A stretch of DNA of 64,000 bases, taken from positions 4,092,001 through 4,156,000 of the forward strand of contig CADCXC010000038.1 of the NCBI GenBank assembly GCA_902806595.1, given 5' to 3'. How positions within the stretch are numbered: the stretch's first letter is position 1; every line of letters begins with the position of its first letter. Position numbers and translations under genes: made by a program. Shown piece after piece: positions 1 through 11,693 of this stretch. This DNA comes from Pyrenopolyporus hunteri (Eukaryota > Ascomycota > Sordariomycetes > Xylariales > Hypoxylaceae). The notes beneath the pieces are model-generated. The model had not been told where the DNA came from. It saw nothing but the letters and a program-made list of their open reading frames with translations, and made no database searches.

Positions 1-198
1 GCTCCGCGAGCTGTTATTCTTCTGGTAGTGGCTGCTACCACTGTCGGCGCCCAAGAAGGACGACAGGCCAGAATGGTGCTTGCTGCTGCGATGAGAGCGC
101 GAGGAATCCCGGGACTTGGAAGTCTTGTGGTGGCTGGAGCGCGACTTGCGTGTCGAGCTCGAGACAGCGGACTCGCCATCCCAATCGAAGATACCCAT
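1..198 (-). CDS. Ser/Arg/His-rich fungal protein, N-terminal part (cut by window edge)
   Basis: Only the first 66 codons are inside the window; the frame stays open to base 1. The ATG is at 198-196. The protein starts MGIFDWDGESAVSSS and continues as a low-complexity Ser/Arg/His/Lys stretch with RS- and SSH-type dipeptides, then an SSFLGADSG segment. Ascomycete proteins with a similar opening followed by a basic Ser-rich stretch are known to me only as uncharacterised, so I give no function. A longer frame beginning at 274 in another phase covers the same DNA but lacks this composition and is probably a shadow. The gene is divergent from the J-domain gene, and the two share 199-1157 as upstream DNA. 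The ATG is preceded by a short GTTGGT repeat (about 208-231, + strand reading) in the presumed 5' leader. Confidence 0.6.
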   Translation of the reverse strand, partial: MGIFDWDGESAVSSSTRKSRSSHHKTSKSRDSSRSHRSSKHHSGLSSFLGADSGSSHYQKNNSSRS

Positions 199-1157
199 TT
201 TGGCGGGCGTTGGTGTTGGTGTTGGTGTTGACGGTGTATATACGAGATATTTGTGAAATATACCTATATAACAAGCAGGTATATGGTATATATAAAGTCG
301 TCTCACTCGAGCTTGTGGGAAGTTGAGAAGACGCTTTACTGGAGTTCGCGTATCACAAAGCTATTGTTTAATTGACTCGGCGGGGCGGACGGGAGAAAGG
401 CGTGCTTGAGAAGCTAAGGATATTTCTCACAGCTGCTGGAGCAAGATCAGATCCCCCCGAAGATCACGATCTATCTTGTTATCTAAGGATCTTCGATTTT
501 GTTGATGGAGAAGAGGCGCACCGGCCAGTATGCGAACACGGGGAGAGGAGGTCGAGGCCCGTTAACTACCCACTTCAGCGGCACACGATGCTTGAGCGGG
601 AAAAAAAAAGAAATGAGCTCGACGGGCTTTGAACGAAGGAAGGTATCGTGAGTTGAAACTGCGAATGAGAGAGGAGGGATCGACCTCTCACCGACAATTG
701 AAGTGGCTGGGTAAACCCCTGAACGATCTGCGCTATTCCTCTAAAGCTGCCCTAAGCCTTAGGGCATGTCTGGATCCGCTCTTATTGTTGGTTCCGAGGT
801 GAAACTTGTGGGGCCCGTCAGGCTTCTCACCATGCCCGACATGTAAGCTGAACCGTTTGAGGCAAGTGGGATTGGTCGGAGGGAACGATCAAGCCACCGT
901 GGCTAGTACTTTTAATGGTTACCTTATCGGGCAAGTTGTGCTACTCTGATAGCCACACCTATGACGTTTCTTATTGGGTGTTCTACAGTTAGGCCTTAGT
1001 CGTTCATTGTCGAGAGTCCCTACCGGAGCCTGATTCAAGGGACGATGACTTGGCCTTTTAGTTTGACAAAACTCCTAATACATTCTTCATCCTCTTTTCC
1101 TTAAGCCTGTATACCAGAATATAGAATATTTACCAACACGAACCTGAAATATCCAAC
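199..1157. other. Divergent intergenic region, no gene seen
   Basis: About 960 bp lie between two divergent genes. It holds a (GTTGGT)n hexanucleotide repeat near 208-231 and otherwise ordinary mixed sequence. An 86-codon frame at 372-632 has no recognisable composition or motif and is not supported. It presumably contains the promoters of both neighbours. Confidence 0.5.
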
Positions 1158-2009
1158 ATGGCCGGTCACGCCCCTCCTAACTACTGTACGTCACCAACTT
1201 AGCTCCGAGCCTTTGCAACGTCACCCCCCACTTACACGCGATGTGCTACAGATAAAATCCTCGAGATCTCCGAGACTGCGACTACGCAGCAGATCCGCGA
1301 TGCCTACAAGCGGTATGTCTCCATATCCCTGTTCCGGCACTTGCGTCTCTAATACTAACAAGTCTTCTCCGTTACTAGGGCAGCCCTCAAAACCCACCCC
1401 GATAGGGTCGCCGCCACGTCTCCCGAGCGCCCGATCCGGACCCGCAAGTTCCAGCTCGTAAACGATGCCTACTACACGCTCTCGGACACGACCCGGCGGC
1501 GGGAGTACGACGCGCAGCGGAAGCGGTACGGCGGCGGCGGCGGTCGAGGCACGTACACGGCGGACTACTACGACGACCCGGAGGAGTCCGTTCCCGAAGC
1601 CAACGGCGGAAACGGCGCCGGCGCGCAGAGCGCGTACTCGTGGGCGTGGAACTTCTTCACGGGCGGGAACGCGGACCCGCGGGCGCGTCAGCGGGCCGAG
1701 GACGAGCAGTTCGAGGACGTGTTCGAGGAGATGCTGCGCGAGGAGGGGCTCGCGGAGGAGGGCAGCAACCGGCCGACCTCCAAGTTCTGGGCCGTCCTGG
1801 GCGCCGCCAGCGGCAGCGTCATCGGCTTCATCGTCGCGAACGTGCCGGGCGCCGTCGCGGGCGCCGTCGCGGGCAACAGGCTCGGTGCCGTCAGGGACGC
1901 CAAGGGGAAGAGCGTGTACGCTGTCTTCCAGGATCTCCCGCCTGACGACCGCGCTAGGGTCCTGGCGCAGCTCGCTACGAGGGTGTTCAGTCACGCTGTG
2001 GGCATCTAA
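1158..2009 (+). CDS. J-domain (DnaJ-like) co-chaperone
   Basis: Three exons (1158-1185, 1252-1312, 1379-2009) give a 239-residue protein. Both introns have clear GT..AG borders (gtacgt/acag and gtatgt/ctag), and the second has a TACTAAC-like branch site. The N-terminal J domain begins NYYKILEIS and carries the diagnostic HPD triad at residues 36-38 (KTHPDR), which in this family stimulates Hsp70 ATPase activity. Next come a Gly-rich patch, a Tyr/Asp segment, an aromatic WAWNFFTGG stretch and an acidic amphipathic helix. The C-terminal part has a small Gly/Ala-rich hydrophobic segment (about 180-205, SGSVIGFIVANVPGAVAG) that could insert into or associate with a membrane. There is no zinc finger and no C-terminal type I/II J-protein domain, so it is class III. 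Third codon positions in exon 3 are strongly G/C. The Hsp70 partner and organelle are unknown. Confidence 0.85.
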
Positions 2010-2945
2010 CGGTTGGGAATAGGGTTGACTTTTCTTGTGCTTTGGTCGCTTTGGGACTTCGGGGCACGGGCTACATTACGTATACTGGTATGGGGCTATT
2101 TTTGCGTCATTGGGAAATACGCGTGGAGTTTGGGCGTGCCTTCTTTTAGAAGCGTATGGGTGGGCGGATGGACGGATGGATGGTTCAGGGTCAGTCTGAT
2201 AGAGGTCTCAGATAGCAAAGCATCTCTCTTCCTAGCACCTTATGAAGACTTAAGGTCAAGGTTGGTGTTTCTCCGTACATGACGAGATTCGTATACTTGG
2301 TATAAAGCTTTATTGAGACCCTGAAACCCGAGTCTAGCTCTGAGAGCCCGTCTAATTCTAATTTTAGGGAGTTGTGAGTATACGCCATAGATCGTCCTAA
2401 AGGCTAGGCTGAGGCATCATTATGCGAAATTGTCAAACAAACAGGTCGAGCCCGAGTTGGCAAGCTACTAGTCAACTAGTATTTCGGTTCTTTTAGCTGG
2501 CGAACTGGCAAACCCTAGTGGTCAATACGAGTCCTTGCAATCCGAGAAGGTGCCGTAGGCGGTTCAGGCGTCTTAAGTAGCGTCTGTGCCATCGTGAAGA
2601 TTCCACCCGGTTAAGCGACATAAAGAATACATGCAAGTACCACCTTTAATATTACGGTTTCCGCTAGTGCATCACTCTTTCTCGAAGCATTGTCAAAGCT
2701 TCTAGTTAGGGTCCATGCATATGAATGTGTCGGATATATAAGAGTGTACCAGGCAGCCGCGGACAAGCAAGATCGAGGTTTACATAGGTAGATGACACTA
2801 TCCCATTTGTGGATCTCTCCCGGTCGTACCTGACAGGGATTGTCGGCTCTCCCCCCACTATCGTTGGCCATCTTCAAACTTCCTACTTTCTACTCTTTAC
2901 AATTACTTCAAACCTCATAAACTATCTCCGTACATTATACAGAAC
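2010..2945. other. Intergenic, no gene seen
   Basis: About 940 bp between two co-oriented genes. It should contain the 3' end of the J-protein transcript and the promoter of the thioredoxin-PITH gene. Short frames on both strands (for example 2611-2877 minus) have no recognisable protein features. Confidence 0.4.
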
Positions 2946-4124
2946 ATGGCTAAGCCCATAGAGATAACGTCCAAAGAGCAGTTCAACAAACTGCTCAATT
3001 CCTCGCGTATCGTGGTGGCAGATTGTAAGTACCTCTCCAATATTTACTCACAGTCTACCGTCTACCACCGACTTGCCCCGCCATCGTCATCGTGATGATC
3101 GCGACTCGAGGCTGACAAATTATTCTAACGTGCAGTCTACGCGAACTGGTGCGGCCCATGCAAGCAAATCGCCCCGATTTACGAACAGCTCTCGAGGTCT
3201 CTCTCACGCCCGAAAATTGCAACGTTTGTCAAGGTCAATACCGAAGCTGAGGGAGCTAAAGCGGTTGCTTCCGAATACGCCATTTCGCATCTACCTACAT
3301 TCATCGTCTTCCGGGACGGCTCGGTCGCGGAAAAAGTGAAGGGAGCCAACCCGAAGCAGCTACAGTCTATAGTTGAGAAGCTTAGTAGCGATATCGAGAA
3401 TGCCGCACAAGGAGAGGGCAGCGGCGGCGGTGGCTCGGGAGGCATCGCTTGGAGAGGAGCTGATCTGCCCCGAGGCTACACCGATATCTCGGATACCATC
3501 GACGTGCGCGGCCTGGAATTGCTGAATGCCGATGACAGCCGCTTCTCCGTCCGAAATCTCTTCAGCAAGAGTAAGCCTTCGGCGCTGTCCAAGGACAAGG
3601 CCTCCAGCACCGAGAAAGACTGGGTGGAGAGCGACACCGACGAACAGCTGCTACTCTATACACCGTTCAACTCGGCTGTCAAGCTCCACACGATACAGGT
3701 ATGCATATATTTACTTGTTCTCCTACGGATGAATACGAATCGAGCTAACGTAGGGCTACCCAACCAGATCACCTCTCTGCCACCCACTGACGATGATGAT
3801 GACGACGTACCGATGAGGCCCCGGACGCTCAAACTTTTTACAAATCGACCTCATAATCTAGGGTTTGACGAAGCTGATGATATCAACCCAACCCAGACCA
3901 TCGAGATTAAGGAGAGTGACTGGAACTCTAACGGTACGGCAAACCTGGGGCTGCGGTTTGTCCGGTTCCAGAACATCACGAGCCTCGTCATCTTCGTTGT
4001 GGACGGTGACGGCGGAAGCGAGAGCGAGAAGGTTCGATTGGACCGGATACGGTTTATCGGAGAATCTGGCGAGAAGAGAGAGATGGGGAAGCTTGAGAAG
4101 ATTGGGGACGAAGCAGGTGAATGA
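2946..4124 (+). CDS. Thioredoxin-like protein with C-terminal PITH domain (TXNL1-type)
   Basis: Exons 2946-3024, 3136-3698 and 3768-4124 give 332 residues. Residues 1-105 are a thioredoxin fold with the redox motif WCGPC at 31-35 and the cis-Pro motif SHLPTFIVF. A Gly/Ser-rich linker (GSGGGGSGG) leads into a PITH domain (about residues 135-320), which includes the expected stretches GYTDISDTID, LLLYTPFN, ITSLPP and RFVRFQNITSLVIF. In animals and yeast this architecture (TXNL1/Txl1) binds the 26S proteasome regulatory particle and acts as a cytosolic thioredoxin; I infer the same here. The last intron (69 nt) is a multiple of three and carries no stop, so the unspliced frame stays open. I splice it because KLHTIQ joined to ITSLPP restores the PITH consensus. 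The start ATG is in good context (gaacATGG). Confidence 0.9.
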
Positions 4125-4732
4125 GCCACTACCACGGGAAATGAGATTGGTGGGCGTGCGAGCGCCAATCGTGGTTGATTGCCTAGGTACAGTCGGCGTG
4201 GACAACGAATGGGATGCGATGATAGAGTCGGGCTACCTGAAGACTTGCATCTATATAGATAGATGATATTCAATCGATGACCAAAATGTTCAGCATGACT
4301 TTTTTTTCTATTCTCGTCCACAGGTACGGCAAGTATTAACGAAACTCGTGATTGGTCATTACGTGTCTATCCATCTATCTAGTGTTACCACCGAGCCTGG
4401 CGGGACCACTCAACTCGCATCCTTGGACTTGGTGTTGACTGCGATTGATTGATCTGCGCATCCAGTTGGCCATTGAGGTTGGCGCTGACCTCATCTATAT
4501 TTCTTACCGACTCGCATACTCTTCCTCATTACTCGTAACGGTGACGAATCCGATATCAAGATGGAAATGAGAAAAGCGATGCTGTATCAAGCAAGCCGCT
4601 GTTGTATTTCATCTTTCCCTGAAATTGAGGTGCATCCTGCAGAAAGAGAAATGAACCATGCCGTGGCAGACACGATACTGAACCAATCAGGGGCAATTCT
4701 AGCTACTAGCATCACCTTCGGCAAGGTGCCTG

Positions 4733-4759
4733 CCTACCTACCTAGGTAGGTACCTAGGC
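4733..4759. repeat. Palindromic CCTA/TAGG tetranucleotide tract
   Basis: CCTACCTACCTAGGTAGG followed by TACCTAGGC: tandem CCTA meeting its own reverse complement, giving a perfect inverted repeat around the central CCTAGG. The same motif recurs at many intergenic and intronic places in this window. Confidence 0.85.
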
Positions 4760-5987
4760 AGTCATTCCAGGTATGCAGTGTGCAGTTGGGTGTTTAGATG
4801 TCCAGCATCCTCACTGCGGCTCGAAGAAGCGATCAAAGGCTTCGTGATTTCGAACCGACGTCGGAAGTGAGGGTCGCAGGCTTGCAATTATAATCGCTCT
4901 GTGGCATGACTGACGCTGGGTATCCATGGAGGAGTATTCCACTGAAGGAAGAAGGGATTCGAGCAACACGGGAAATGTTCTGTCATGCCAGCCGCACGAA
5001 GAAAAGAAAAAGAAGAAAAAAAAGATTTTGAAAATTTGCGGCGTCGCGCTTCGAGTTTTGACTTCTTCTGCTAGCGTCGCTGCCAGCTGGTGATGGCCTG
5101 GAGAGCAGGTGACGGGCGGGTTTCTTCGGTTCTCGCGCTACCTACCCGTTAGGTATGATGTAGAATACGCAAGGGCGCTACAGCCGAGACCAGGCAGGAA
5201 ATTGCCCTTGGATAATCGTCGGATGTCTGAGGTACGTATTATACTTCAAGTTTATCCGATATTTACGCGGCGTCGAGTGGATTAGGATAGGATCGGACTC
5301 GGACATCATCAAGTGGATTTGCTTTTCTTCAACTCCCAGGAACTTTTATTTTCTTTTAAATTATTCCGACGTTTCATTGCCCGCTTCTCATTTTCGGTCG
5401 CATTGCAGAACATATTGAGTCCAATGTCCATGAAACGAACTGAGGGTCAGCGCATTATAATTCCTTCGCACAAATCACCAGTTATTGCCAGTTACCACCT
5501 AACGCACCGAGGCACACATGTAATCCATTCCCGTCTCAATCAATAATACAATCCATCTAGACGCTCTCCTCGCAAGGACAAGGACCCTTGGATCAAATAA
5601 CCCCGGAACCACCATGACCACTATGGCCACTATGACCACCATGTCTATTTAATATACCCGTCCACTTGGATCCATTCCTTGCCGAGGCGCCCCATGCCCT
5701 TTCTATCTCTTCGTCCCGTCTCGGTGCGGTGCGTCTCTCTCCCCGCAACCCCCCATCGAGTGGGAAAGGTAGAGACGGGTAGGAGAGGGGCGTACGTGGG
5801 CGTCTCCGTGCTAGGGGTAAACCATGGATGGACAACGATAGACTGGCCGACTAGGTCGAATTCCAGGTCGGCCTATCTAGCTACTAGCAGCTACTAGCTG
5901 GCTATCCGCGCATATATATATTCCTCACATATCACATACACCACTTACACCACTTACACTTGCGCAGTACAGTGCTGCTGTTACGGA

Positions 5988-6033
5988 TACCGTACCGTAC
6001 CGTATCGTATCCCATCGTATCCCATCGTATCGC
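5988..6033. repeat. Pentanucleotide tandem repeat (CCGTA/TCGTA/TCCCA variants)
   Basis: A run of about nine 5-bp units, starting as CCGTA repeats and changing to alternating TCGTA and TCCCA units. It lies in noncoding DNA. Confidence 0.8.
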
Positions 6034-7822
6034 CCCAACTCTCTCCGCTAGGGAGGGATAGACGTAAGAAAAGGGATGAGTAAAAGAAGAAAAAAAAAGA
6101 GGGCTTCGGGGCTGCTGCTAGCTAATGGATTTCAATCCATTGGCAAGCCTCGTCCACAGCCCCGACTTCGCCTTTCTTTGTCATCTCCCAGCGTTCTCGT
6201 CCATAGTTGGACCCCCAAATTTTCTTGCTCCCCCCTCATGCAACGTCACGCAGCAGAACTGGCAAGGACTATATCCCACCAGCACGGGGCTTTATTAAGT
6301 CGTCAGAAGCCGCACACACAGTAGCAGCGCTAGCAACCCACCCCCCAGGGCGACGTCAGCTGCTCTAGCCTCCGTCTTGAAAATTATCATGGCCTGCCAT
6401 GGTCTGCCATGGTCTGCTGCGTGATATCTGCACGTGTGCCACAGCGGCAGGGTTCCATCGTTGGTCGCGAAGAGAAAAAGGCGAACCGGCGTTGGGCAGA
6501 GAGCGTAGAGCGTCGAGCGTGGTATGCAGCATTAACATTAATATCCTACTTAATTTGTTCCATTTATAGACCAGTTCCGACCGTCGCATGCCTCGACTCC
6601 CTATTCGTCTACCGGGCCCTGCACATGTAAGCTTTTCTGTCTTTTTTATTCTCCCTCCTCTCTATCTACCTGTCTCGAAACTCATGGCTATCGTCGTAGT
6701 CTTATTAAACCGGAGCCTTTCATAGGATTCCCCCAGCGCGCTTCAGCTTCCCTTTCAGGACCTGTCCTCGCTACGTTGGTTGTACGTCAGCGCCCCGACT
6801 CGTAGCTGATTGTATCTATTGTGCCATCACCCCCCATGTCTCTTTCTGGAAGGTTTGCGCCGCTCGAGTGTCCTTTGAGACCGGCTAGCTCATCGCTTCT
6901 CTCGTAGTCCTTCGCTCACAAGTCCGTCCCATACCCGCATGACAGGCATAAACTACCTAATGTATTCCACCCCCGACCCTTTCCACACGAGTAAAAGGTT
7001 GTAAATGGTAAATGGCTTGCAAGCCACCCCTTTTTTATTAACCCTTAGCGGGCTCGTTGTCTCTAATATTCTGGAGACGCCGACCCATGTGATCAAGCAT
7101 CCTACACAATTCCTAAGTACATATTTCACCACATAACACATAAACCTTAGTTGACTCTCTTAATTGTCATAAACATCTTACATCATCTCACGTTGGCTTA
7201 GCTCCTTCTTGATTAACTCGGTGAATAAAATCTAATAAATCTAACTTCCCTTTTAATTCCTTTTGGATCAACTTGCTTAACTCTTACCTATCGTCATCCC
7301 CAAACGTCATTACCTAGGTAGTTTTGTTTTTACGTCGGATTTCGTGGCAGAGTTGAGAGAGCGCGCGGCGTAGTAATCGAAGTAGTGTTTGGCTTATTAT
7401 TGCCCGGGGCTTTCCCATACACTTCTAACAATTCGCCCGCCGATAACTTAAACAGAGACTTGGATCATTCCCGCCACTCCGTACAAGGACTTGTTTTGGA
7501 GGCCCGATAATTGGGTGCCCAACTAAGGCGCTTATTTTATTACGAAGGATCTCGGGGCTAGTGAGGAGGCCTCGAGACTTGCTGATAGATTAAGCAGCTG
7601 AAAGCGTCCCGAGGCTGTAGCTGGCGGAGGTTTGCGTTGGCTTCTGCCAGTAAAGGCGCATTCGCATCGGGCCCTCCATCTTCTTCGGACCCTGTCCGGC
7701 TTTAAGAAAAACTCACCGGACGTGGTACATATTTAGAGGTTGGGGAGTCGAAACCTCTAACAAGTATTGAACATCTCCGTACACCCCGGCCGCTGGCGAG
7801 AACAAGTGTTGCGCGATTGACG

Positions 7823-8821
7823 ATGGCTTCAGAGCCGCTTGCTTTTCCGCAATTCGGAAAATTGCCGATGGAATTGCGGGATATGATTTGGGGATATGCG
7901 CTCCCGGAGCCGAGAGTGTTCGAAGTTCTCGATTCTCCGTCGTCCGCGCAATCTCAAACCACACCCTCGGGGCGTTTGATGTTCGCTGATGTCCGTAACG
8001 AACCGCCGCCGTCGATAGCACGAGTCTGCCGCGATGCCCGACAAGCCGTCTTGCGTCGCTACAAGCCTATCGCGTTTTCCGGAACGGTCAAACACCTGGA
8101 CCTCTGCCGAGACATCATCCTGCTCGACTCATACTTGCAAGTGAAGAGGCTCCTGAAAGTGATCCGTCTTCTGAGCCAGATCGAGCCGATCCGACGGAGC
8201 GCTACAAGGCTAGCCCTCGGCACGTCGTGGGGCCTGCATACGGGGCTACATCTGCGCATGTTCCACCGGAGCGTCCAGACGAAGCGTAACATGGCCCGCT
8301 TCCTCGAGTACGTGTCCAAGTTCCGGCAGCTCGAGACCATCATCCTCGTCGTGTACCAGCGGTCCGCCTTCGGGCTGCGGTTGAAGTGCTGCGGGCCCGC
8401 GGACCGCCCGCGCAGCCTGCCCTGGCGCCACTACGACCTGTACGAGTCGTACCACTTCAACTTCAACGTCAACTTCAACTTCGACAACTACTGGCTGCGC
8501 CGGCCCTACCAGAGCCGCCTCGTCCGGTACGACCCCGAGGACGACCGCGCTGACCTCGATAAGATGCAGCAGCTCAACCTCAACCCCCACCTCCATCCCC
8601 ATCCCCACTCCCTGTCCCCGCTGCCGAGACACTCCAAGCAGTGCGCGCACGACCCCCAGCCCCGCGGCTACCAGGTCCACGACCTCAAGGGCACGTTCGA
8701 GAGCTGGCTCCGCCGGTTCGCGGAGGACGAGACGTTGGGCCCGTCGTTGAAGGTCCCTGGCTTGGAGACCGCGACGCTGACTTGGATTTATACGGGGGTG
8801 AGGGGTGAGGGGTTTTATTAA
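7823..8821 (+). CDS. 2EXR-domain protein
   Basis: Single-exon frame of 332 residues. The first ATG of the frame is at 7823; a TTG two codons earlier is not used. The N-terminus matches the fungal 2EXR domain pattern: a hydrophobic core, then LPMELRDMIWGYALPEPRVFE, followed by SIARVCRDARQAVLRRY (about residues 8-80). This family is F-box-like in layout, is expanded in plant-associated and saprobic ascomycetes, and has no established biochemical role. The middle is Arg/Leu-rich. The C-terminal half holds low-complexity runs: a Phe-Asn alternation (about 208-221) encoded by repeated TTCAAC, and a His/Pro/Leu run (about 252-270). GC content rises sharply through the second half, and long opposite-strand frames there are shadows. 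No partner gene is apparent. Confidence 0.75.
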   Translation: MASEPLAFPQFGKLPMELRDMIWGYALPEPRVFEVLDSPSSAQSQTTPSGRLMFADVRNEPPPSIARVCRDARQAVLRRYKPIAFSGTVKHLDLCRDIILLDSYLQVKRLLKVIRLLSQIEPIRRSATRLALGTSWGLHTGLHLRMFHRSVQTKRNMARFLEYVSKFRQLETIILVVYQRSAFGLRLKCCGPADRPRSLPWRHYDLYESYHFNFNVNFNFDNYWLRRPYQSRLVRYDPEDDRADLDKMQQLNLNPHLHPHPHSLSPLPRHSKQCAHDPQPRGYQVHDLKGTFESWLRRFAEDETLGPSLKVPGLETATLTWIYTGVRGEGFY

Positions 8822-10351
8822 GCAGGGGAAAAGGAGAGAAGGGAAGAAGGGGGGACGACGGGAGGGGAATAGAATGGATCGGAGCATTGAGCACGGCGCT
8901 TAGAGTTCGTTGTGGGTATATTACTGTATAGATTACATGACTAGTACAGATATTACAGACGTTACGGATGGTACGGAGCATAGCCTACATACAAGACTAT
9001 ATATACATGCATATATACTGTCGTCCTAGGGGGACGTTGTCGTACGTACTCCGTCGCCGTGTCTTTGCGTACGTTATGAATCCGATTCAAATGCTTTTCT
9101 TCTGGTGCCTTGTTGACTTCTTTAACTGGTGATGCCGATAATGAGTATACAGGACGTGGAATCAACTGTCTACCTAGACAGATGCCTGCTTCACCTGGCT
9201 GCCTTCCTCCCTTCTAATATGGTAAGAAATAGGGTATAAGGTCTTGGTTCGTATGCGTGGTGCTACAACTCTACAACTTGCAATGGCATCTGGGGTCCGT
9301 TAGTCCGTAGGAACCCACTCACATCTTAACCACTCTCCGCTCCCATTCCTTAGGCCCGGAACCAGAGGCGAAACCAACCAGCCAACAGACCAACCCGCCA
9401 ACCTACACAGGCGCACTGTAGAGGTGGAAACTTCTACCGCCGTGCCGCGCCGTGCTGAGGCGCCGTCGTACGAGGTGCTATCCACCCTGCTGTGTGCCTT
9501 TGGTTGACGGGTGGTTTGAGTGGACTGTCTGTCTAGTCCGGGGTTTCTATGCAAGGTAGTATAAGGTGTACTGGGTGTACGCTATAAGGGGTCTGTTGGA
9601 AGGGGTGGAGGGTTGTGTTAGGGGCGGGTGGAATACCTACTACCTCTGTGGGTAGGTACCCAGATATAGTACGTAGGTAGGTGTGTATGTGCCTTTGAAA
9701 GCCTTATGTTTCGTGGATTGGATTATCATGTGAGATTACTATGATAGGATTGTTTACCCGGATACCTACCTACCTAGGTAGATGGGTAGTTACTGGGAGC
9801 TGATGTCTTGATCTGTACTAGGGGCGGAGGAGGAGCCGACATTATACGGTAACGCCGAATCTAGCTATAGACGGGAGGGATCCCCGATGGAGATCTGTGG
9901 GATGGAGTTCGAGAGGGGAGATATTATTCTGAGACTAGGCCAGTATAGGCTCTTCACCGTTGTGCTATGGATTTGCTGGGCCAACTTCAGGGTAGGCGTA
10001 GGTTGAATCTAGAAGCCTTTGGATGGTGTCTCGTGCTAGACTTCATTTTCTCGTACCTTGAAACTGCAGCTGACCGTCGGCTGGTACTGCCGTATACTTA
10101 TCAAGTGTAACAAGTGAGAAAGGGAGGGCGTAACTTTACGATATTTCTAAGAATTCGTTTCTCTTCTAGTCTCATATCTCGTCAACGCCATTTTACACTG
10201 TGACTATATGCAGGTATGTATGCATGTTGAAATGAAGAGCATACAGTACCGCCGCCCCCTTTTCACATACAACTCCGTCAGCTGCCACAAACACGCCGCC
10301 TCGCCATACAGACATAACGAAAGGACACCAGTCTACAGAGAAAACAACCGA
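8822..10351. other. Intergenic region between convergent genes, no gene seen
   Basis: About 1.5 kb between the 3' ends of the 2EXR and DUF3500 genes. It contains TAGG/CCTA tetranucleotide tracts at about 9645-9683 and 9763-9790 (the latter includes the palindrome TACCTAGGTA). No frame with protein-like features is present. Confidence 0.4.
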
Positions 10352-11693
10352 CTATTCCTCCCAAACATACTCCTGCTCCACCGCGCCCGGAATTTGACTC
10401 CTCAGCGCGAAGCCGTAATCCCCCGCATTCGGAGTCCTCAGGAGCGCATGTATATGGAACTTCGCCGGCTCCGCATTCGTCAGGAACACGCCAGAATGGT
10501 GATCGAACTCGACAAGGACGACGGGGCTCTGGATACGGTAATAAAACGGGTCATCATCCCCGCACCCTCCGATCCAGCAGAACCACGTCTCGCCGAACCG
10601 CTCCTCGCAATCCCGCAGCTTAAGCTCGCGCGAGCGAGAGGGCAGGTAGAGGAGGTACTGCGCGAGGATGTCGCGCACGAGGGCCTGCTGAGGAGCCGAT
10701 AGGCCGCCCACGACGACGCCCTCGTACGGCACGACGCGGTTGTCGCGGTACGCGCCGCACAGGTGGCGCTGGTCGTCGTGGTTCCAGCGGCCGCGGGGCA
10801 TCCTCGGGTCTTTCATCTTCTCATACACCGTCGCCTTGGCCCTTACCTCCGGCGCCAAGCTCTGCATAAGCTGCAGCCCCAGGCGCTCCTCCTCATGCAG
10901 GATGCGGGTACCTTTATGAGGCCCCTCGTCGACCACGTTGGGCTCGGCGCCGGTGAACCACGGGGACACGAGGACCTGCGTCTTGTACAGGAAGACGCTG
11001 AGGCACAGGTGGTGGCCGTAGAAGCCGAAGCCCCAGGGCTGCGCGGGCGCCGGCCGCCCGAACAGGACGAAGTTGTAGCTGTGCTCGTTCATGACCCTGG
11101 GCGCGCGCACGAGCTCCCCGAGGAAGTGGTTGATGCGCATGGCCGCGCGGGCCTTGGCGTAGCCCTCGGGGCTCAGCGCAGCCTCGAGCAGCGCGAGCAC
11201 GGCGTCGCGCAGCGGGGCCGCCGCCTCGTCCAGCCGGATCCCCTTATCGCTCAGCAGGAACTCCGGGTTCGACCACGACCGCCACTCCGGCGAGTCGATG
11301 TGCAGGAGCGTGCGCGCGGCCTGGTCCGGGGTCAGCTGCGAGATGATGGCCTCGGCGGCGGCGACGATGGCGTCGATGGGGATGCCTTCGTCGCGGAGCT
11401 TGAATAGGTCGGGTTGCACGGTGCCTGAGGCGTGTAAGTAAGTCGCAAGCTGATATATGATATAAAAGGGAAAACGTACCGTCGCTAGTAACACCCTTGA
11501 ACGGCTCCTCAAACAACTTGCGCCAGTGTACGTATAACCCGTACAACCACGGCGGCCGGTGGTGCTCTAGCAGTTCCTTAGCATGGCCGTAGGCGTCGTT
11601 CTTCGCGATGGCCTGAAACCGCGGCGTGTTTAGGTCTGGTAGGTACTGCCGAAAGTTTCCGTTTTGGGCGTCTTGCGTTGTCTGAGACGTCAT
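10352..11693 (-). CDS. DUF3500-like protein
   Basis: Two exons on the minus strand (11693-11480 and 11424-10352) joined by a 55-nt intron (gtacgt..ctcag) give 428 residues. The splice restores GVTSDGTVQPDLF. The C-terminal two thirds show the pattern I associate with DUF3500: WGFGFYGHHLCLSVF, a strand-rich middle, PVVLVEFDHHSG and FHIHALLRTPNAGDYG near the end, with conserved His residues that could bind a metal. No enzymatic activity is established for this family. It has no signal peptide or membrane segment. Exon 2 is very GC-rich, so long frames exist on the opposite strand (for example 10763-11407 plus); they lack any motif. The gene stands alone, with SWR1 upstream in the same orientation about 940 bp away. 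Confidence 0.8.

Larger units (their letters stand above)
4125..7822. other. 3.7 kb intergenic region, no gene supported
   Basis: No frame here shows a recognisable domain or plausible splicing. Contents include a palindromic CCTACCTAGGTAGG tract at 4733-4759, an A/G-rich stretch around 4995-5030, an imperfect CCACTATGAC repeat at 5609-5643, a pentanucleotide repeat at 5988-6033 and several C/T-rich stretches typical of fungal promoters and 5' leaders (6640-6670, 7140-7300). The length is unusual for this otherwise compact window. A long 5' leader of the 2EXR gene, a noncoding transcript, or a gene too diverged to recognise are all possible. Confidence 0.45.

Noticed and set aside
372..632. 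86-codon plus-strand frame in the first intergenic region
   Set aside because: No recognisable composition, motif or conserved start; background-level length.
8246..8887. 213-codon minus-strand frame opposite the 2EXR gene
   Set aside because: Val/Glu/Leu repeats are the complement of the Phe-Asn and His-Pro runs of the plus-strand protein.
10763..11407. 214-codon plus-strand frame opposite the DUF3500-like gene
   Set aside because: Shadow of GC-rich third positions; the minus strand has the recognisable domain and splice signals.
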